A stretch of DNA of 11,352 bases, taken from the NCBI GenBank assembly GCA_017456685.1, contig JAFTIV010000133.1, forward strand, positions 1 through 11,352, read 5' to 3'. Of the stretch, positions 9,858 to 11,352 are shown in pieces. The notes below the pieces were generated by a model. The model searched no databases. It had not been told where the DNA came from and saw nothing but the letters and a program-made list of their open reading frames with translations. Origin of the DNA: Clostridia bacterium. GTDB lineage: Bacteria; Bacillota; Clostridia; Oscillospirales; CAG-272. The stretch's first letter is position 1. Each line of letters starts with the position of its first letter. The position numbers and the translations under genes are program-made.

Positions 9858-9877
9858 ATCTACAAGCGACTAAAACG

Positions 9878-9910
9878 AAAGCACTCCAATTTTGGAGTGC
9901 TTTTATCTTT
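9878..9910. terminator. Second terminator, probably serving the Xre-type gene from the other side
   Basis: A perfect 12-bp stem (AAAGCACTCCAA at 9878-9889 with its complement at 9892-9903) has only two unpaired loop bases, so the innermost pairs are probably open. On the plus strand TTTTATCTTT follows. On the minus strand it is followed by CGTTTTAG. It lies just beyond the stop codon of the minus-strand regulator gene (9917), so it may be bidirectional. Confidence 0.75.
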
Positions 9911-9916
9911 ATCGAA

Positions 9917-10198
9917 TTATAAGCATTTTAAAAATTCAAGTAACAGATATTTCTGTTTAGGTGATAAATTTGCAATTATGCTTGAACACTCGTCTTGTTC
10001 TGCCGTGTAGTCAAAGAAATCTTTTAATGTTACTTCTAACGCATCGCAAATCATTTGCAAATGGTCAACGGTAATTCCAGATTGACCAAGCTCAATTCTA
10101 CGTAAGTGAGATTGAGAGATGCCTGCTCGTTCAGCTAATTTATTTTGTGAATACCCTGCTTTTTCTCTTAAAATGCGTATTCTTTCGTAAACAGTCAT
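9917..10198 (-). CDS. Small Xre/Cro-type helix-turn-helix regulator, possible controller of the adjacent methyltransferase
   Basis: This 93-residue protein has a Xre/Cro/cI helix-turn-helix at about residues 6-61. RIRILREKAGYSQNKLAERA leads into the recognition helix ISQSHLRRIE, then ITVDHLQMICDALEV. A short C-terminal helix (about 77-93, LSPKQKYLLLEFLKCL) may mediate dimerisation. GGAGG at 10207-10211, eight bases from the ATG, supports the start. It diverges from an EcoRI-type DNA methyltransferase gene, and the space between them holds repeated motifs that look like operators. In size and position it resembles the controller proteins of restriction-modification systems, which set the timing of methyltransferase and endonuclease expression. 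That role is inference; a general autoregulated Xre repressor of a mobile element is the alternative. The regulator family is certain and the target is likely but untested. Confidence 0.9.
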   Translation of the reverse strand: MTVYERIRILREKAGYSQNKLAERAGISQSHLRRIELGQSGITVDHLQMICDALEVTLKDFFDYTAEQDECSSIIANLSPKQKYLLLEFLKCL

Positions 10199-10213
10199 CT
10201 TTTTACCTCCAAT

Positions 10214-10316
10214 TAAGTCTTATATAACTTATATTACACCAATTTTAGTAACAAAGTTAGTCTTATACGCTTGCATTGTTAGTCTTATAGTGATATAATT
10301 ATTCATATATGACTAA
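10214..10316. repeat. Repeated 11-bp motif TTAGTCTTATA, putative regulator operators
   Basis: Copies lie at 10214-10224 (one mismatch), 10257-10267 (exact), 10279-10289 (exact) and, inverted, 10306-10316 (one mismatch). The two exact copies also share the G before them and are 22 bases apart, about two helical turns. The first is 43 bases from the second. The third lies within the spacer of the methyltransferase promoter, the second directly upstream of its -35, the inverted one at the predicted transcription start, and the first next to the ribosome binding site of the divergent regulator. This layout fits binding by the neighbouring Xre-type protein, but binding is inferred. Confidence 0.7.
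10271..10299 (+). promoter_or_regulatory. Promoter of the methyltransferase gene
   Basis: TTGCAT (10271-10276), a 17-base spacer and a perfect TATAAT (10294-10299). Transcription would start near 10306. One exact copy of the repeated TTAGTCTTATA motif fills most of the spacer, so a bound repressor would directly block RNA polymerase. Confidence 0.75.
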
Positions 10317-10332
10317 ATTTATGGGGGACGGT

Positions 10333-11352
10333 ATGAAACAAAAGAAACTTGTTCTTGCAAAAAATGCCAAAAATGATGAATTTTACACACAATTTATTGA
10401 TATTCAAAACGAAATCAATGCTTACATAGAATATGACCCAAATGTATTTAAAGATAAAGTTGTGCTATTGCCTTGTGATGACCCAGAATGGAGTAATTTT
10501 ACAAGATTTTTCGCATTGAATTTCGAACTGTTTGGACTAAAAAAATTGATTAGTACAAGCTTTGCAATGGAAAGCAAAAATTTCAAATATCCATATCAAA
10601 TTAGTTTGTTCGAGTCCGAATCTCCTCAATTTGATAAAGATAAAACAGAAACACACGGAAAGATATTTAGTTTAACAAGAGAAAATAAAAAATCGGGTAG
10701 AATAAATATTGACGATTTAGAGTGGTCTTATCTTGAGGGGGACGGAGATTTTAGAAGTGATGAAGTAAAAGCTTTACGTGACGAAGCTGATATAATTGTT
10801 ACAAACCCACCCTTTTCCTTATATAGGGAATTTTTGTCTTGGTTATTTGAGAAAGATAAAAAATTCTTAATTATAGCTAATAAAAGTAGTGTTGCCAATA
10901 AAGAAACCTTTCCGTTGATAATGCAAAACAAAATGTGGACAGGAAAAACCGAATGGAGTGGTGGTCTTTGGTTTGAAACAAAAAATAGTTCTGATGTTGA
11001 TAAAATAATTGACGGAATAAATATGAAAAATGTTCCTGCTTGTTGGTTCACTAACATAGACCACGGAAGAAGGCATCAGCCATTACAACTTATGAGTATG
11101 GCAGATAATTTGAAGTTTAGCAGACATAAGGAAATAAGAGAAAAGGGGTACCAAAAATACGATAATTACGATGCTATTGAAGTGCCATATACTGATGCAA
11201 TACCGAAAGATTATGACGGTATTATGGGTGTTCCAATTTCATTTATAGAAAAATACAATCCCGACCAATTTGAAATATTAGGCTCAACACAAAGAGGGTG
11301 CCACGATAAAGTACCTGATACAAAAAAATATGATGATTATTGGGAAGTAAAA
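10333..11352 (+). CDS. EcoRI-family adenine-specific DNA methyltransferase (3' end beyond window)
   Basis: An open frame of 340 codons runs off the right edge without a stop. It resembles M.EcoRI throughout: KNDEFYTQFIDIQNEINAY near the N terminus, CDDPEWSNF at 48-56, GLKKLI at 68-73, then GDGDFRSDE at 136-144. The catalytic NPPF (158-161) of N6-adenine methyltransferases lies within DIIVTNPPFSLYREFL. Further on are KKFLIIAN, WFTNID, KYDNYDAIEV and DYDGIMGVPISFIEKYNPDQFEI. Such enzymes methylate adenine in a specific DNA site and protect host DNA from a partner endonuclease. GGGGGAC at 10323-10329 makes the ATG at 10333 the best start; in-frame ATGs at 10309 and 10321 are possible, but 10309 would leave almost no leader. 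The gene is clearly richer in A+T than ligA or cca, which suggests horizontal transfer. Whether it has a cognate endonuclease or is an orphan cannot be seen, nor can its recognition site. Confidence 0.92.
   Translation, partial: MKQKKLVLAKNAKNDEFYTQFIDIQNEINAYIEYDPNVFKDKVVLLPCDDPEWSNFTRFFALNFELFGLKKLISTSFAMESKNFKYPYQISLFESESPQFDKDKTETHGKIFSLTRENKKSGRINIDDLEWSYLEGDGDFRSDEVKALRDEADIIVTNPPFSLYREFLSWLFEKDKKFLIIANKSSVANKETFPLIMQNKMWTGKTEWSGGLWFETKNSSDVDKIIDGINMKNVPACWFTNIDHGRRHQPLQLMSMADNLKFSRHKEIREKGYQKYDNYDAIEVPYTDAIPKDYDGIMGVPISFIEKYNPDQFEILGSTQRGCHDKVPDTKKYDDYWEVK

Noticed and set aside
9737..10010. Plus-strand open frames starting in tRNA-His (one reads MVDIAQLVRASDCGSEGRGFESHYP)
   Set aside because: They are translations of the tRNA-His gene and the terminators after it, a common false gene call.
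10728..11076. Minus-strand open frames within the methyltransferase
   Set aside because: Antisense to a conserved coding region; hydrophobic character arises from the complement of Lys/Asn-rich codons.

Overview
The window looks like chromosome from a Gram-positive anaerobe of the class Clostridia, probably a gut or rumen relative of Ruminococcus or Butyrivibrio. The reasons are purine-rich Shine-Dalgarno sites before nearly every gene, a family 3 glycoside hydrolase with permuted domains as known from Ruminococcus albus and Butyrivibrio, and tRNA genes that all encode their CCA tail. The exact genus cannot be read from this sequence.

Layout. Positions 20-1876 (+) encode a membrane-anchored nucleotide-sugar dehydratase of the CapD/PglF/WbpM type. 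It converges, across a shared 14-bp hairpin terminator, with a tightly packed minus-strand operon read from 7977 down to 1916: ligA (NAD-dependent DNA ligase), cca (tRNA nucleotidyltransferase) and a cytosolic permuted GH3 glycosidase. The genes in the operon are separated by one base each, and the ribosome binding site of the GH3 gene is formed by the last codons of cca. A promoter region of about 250 bases divides ligA from a plus-strand gene (8227-9354) for an exported protein with a C39-like (YvpB-type) papain-fold domain. In that domain all three catalytic positions appear to be replaced.

Positions 9455-9816 hold a promoter and three tRNA genes (Gly-TCC, Arg-TCT, His-GTG), closed by a strong terminator. 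Immediately beyond, sequence character changes: the DNA is visibly richer in A+T and contains a small Xre/Cro-type repressor gene (minus strand) diverging from an EcoRI-family adenine DNA methyltransferase gene that runs off the right edge. The intergenic region between them carries at least three direct copies plus one inverted copy of an 11-bp motif, TTAGTCTTATA. One copy lies inside the spacer of the methyltransferase promoter. This arrangement resembles the control region of a restriction-modification system acquired next to a tRNA locus. The matching endonuclease, if there is one, would lie past position 11352.

The most interesting points are the apparently dead C39-like protein and the methyltransferase/regulator/operator unit. 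The rest is conserved housekeeping or carbohydrate metabolism.
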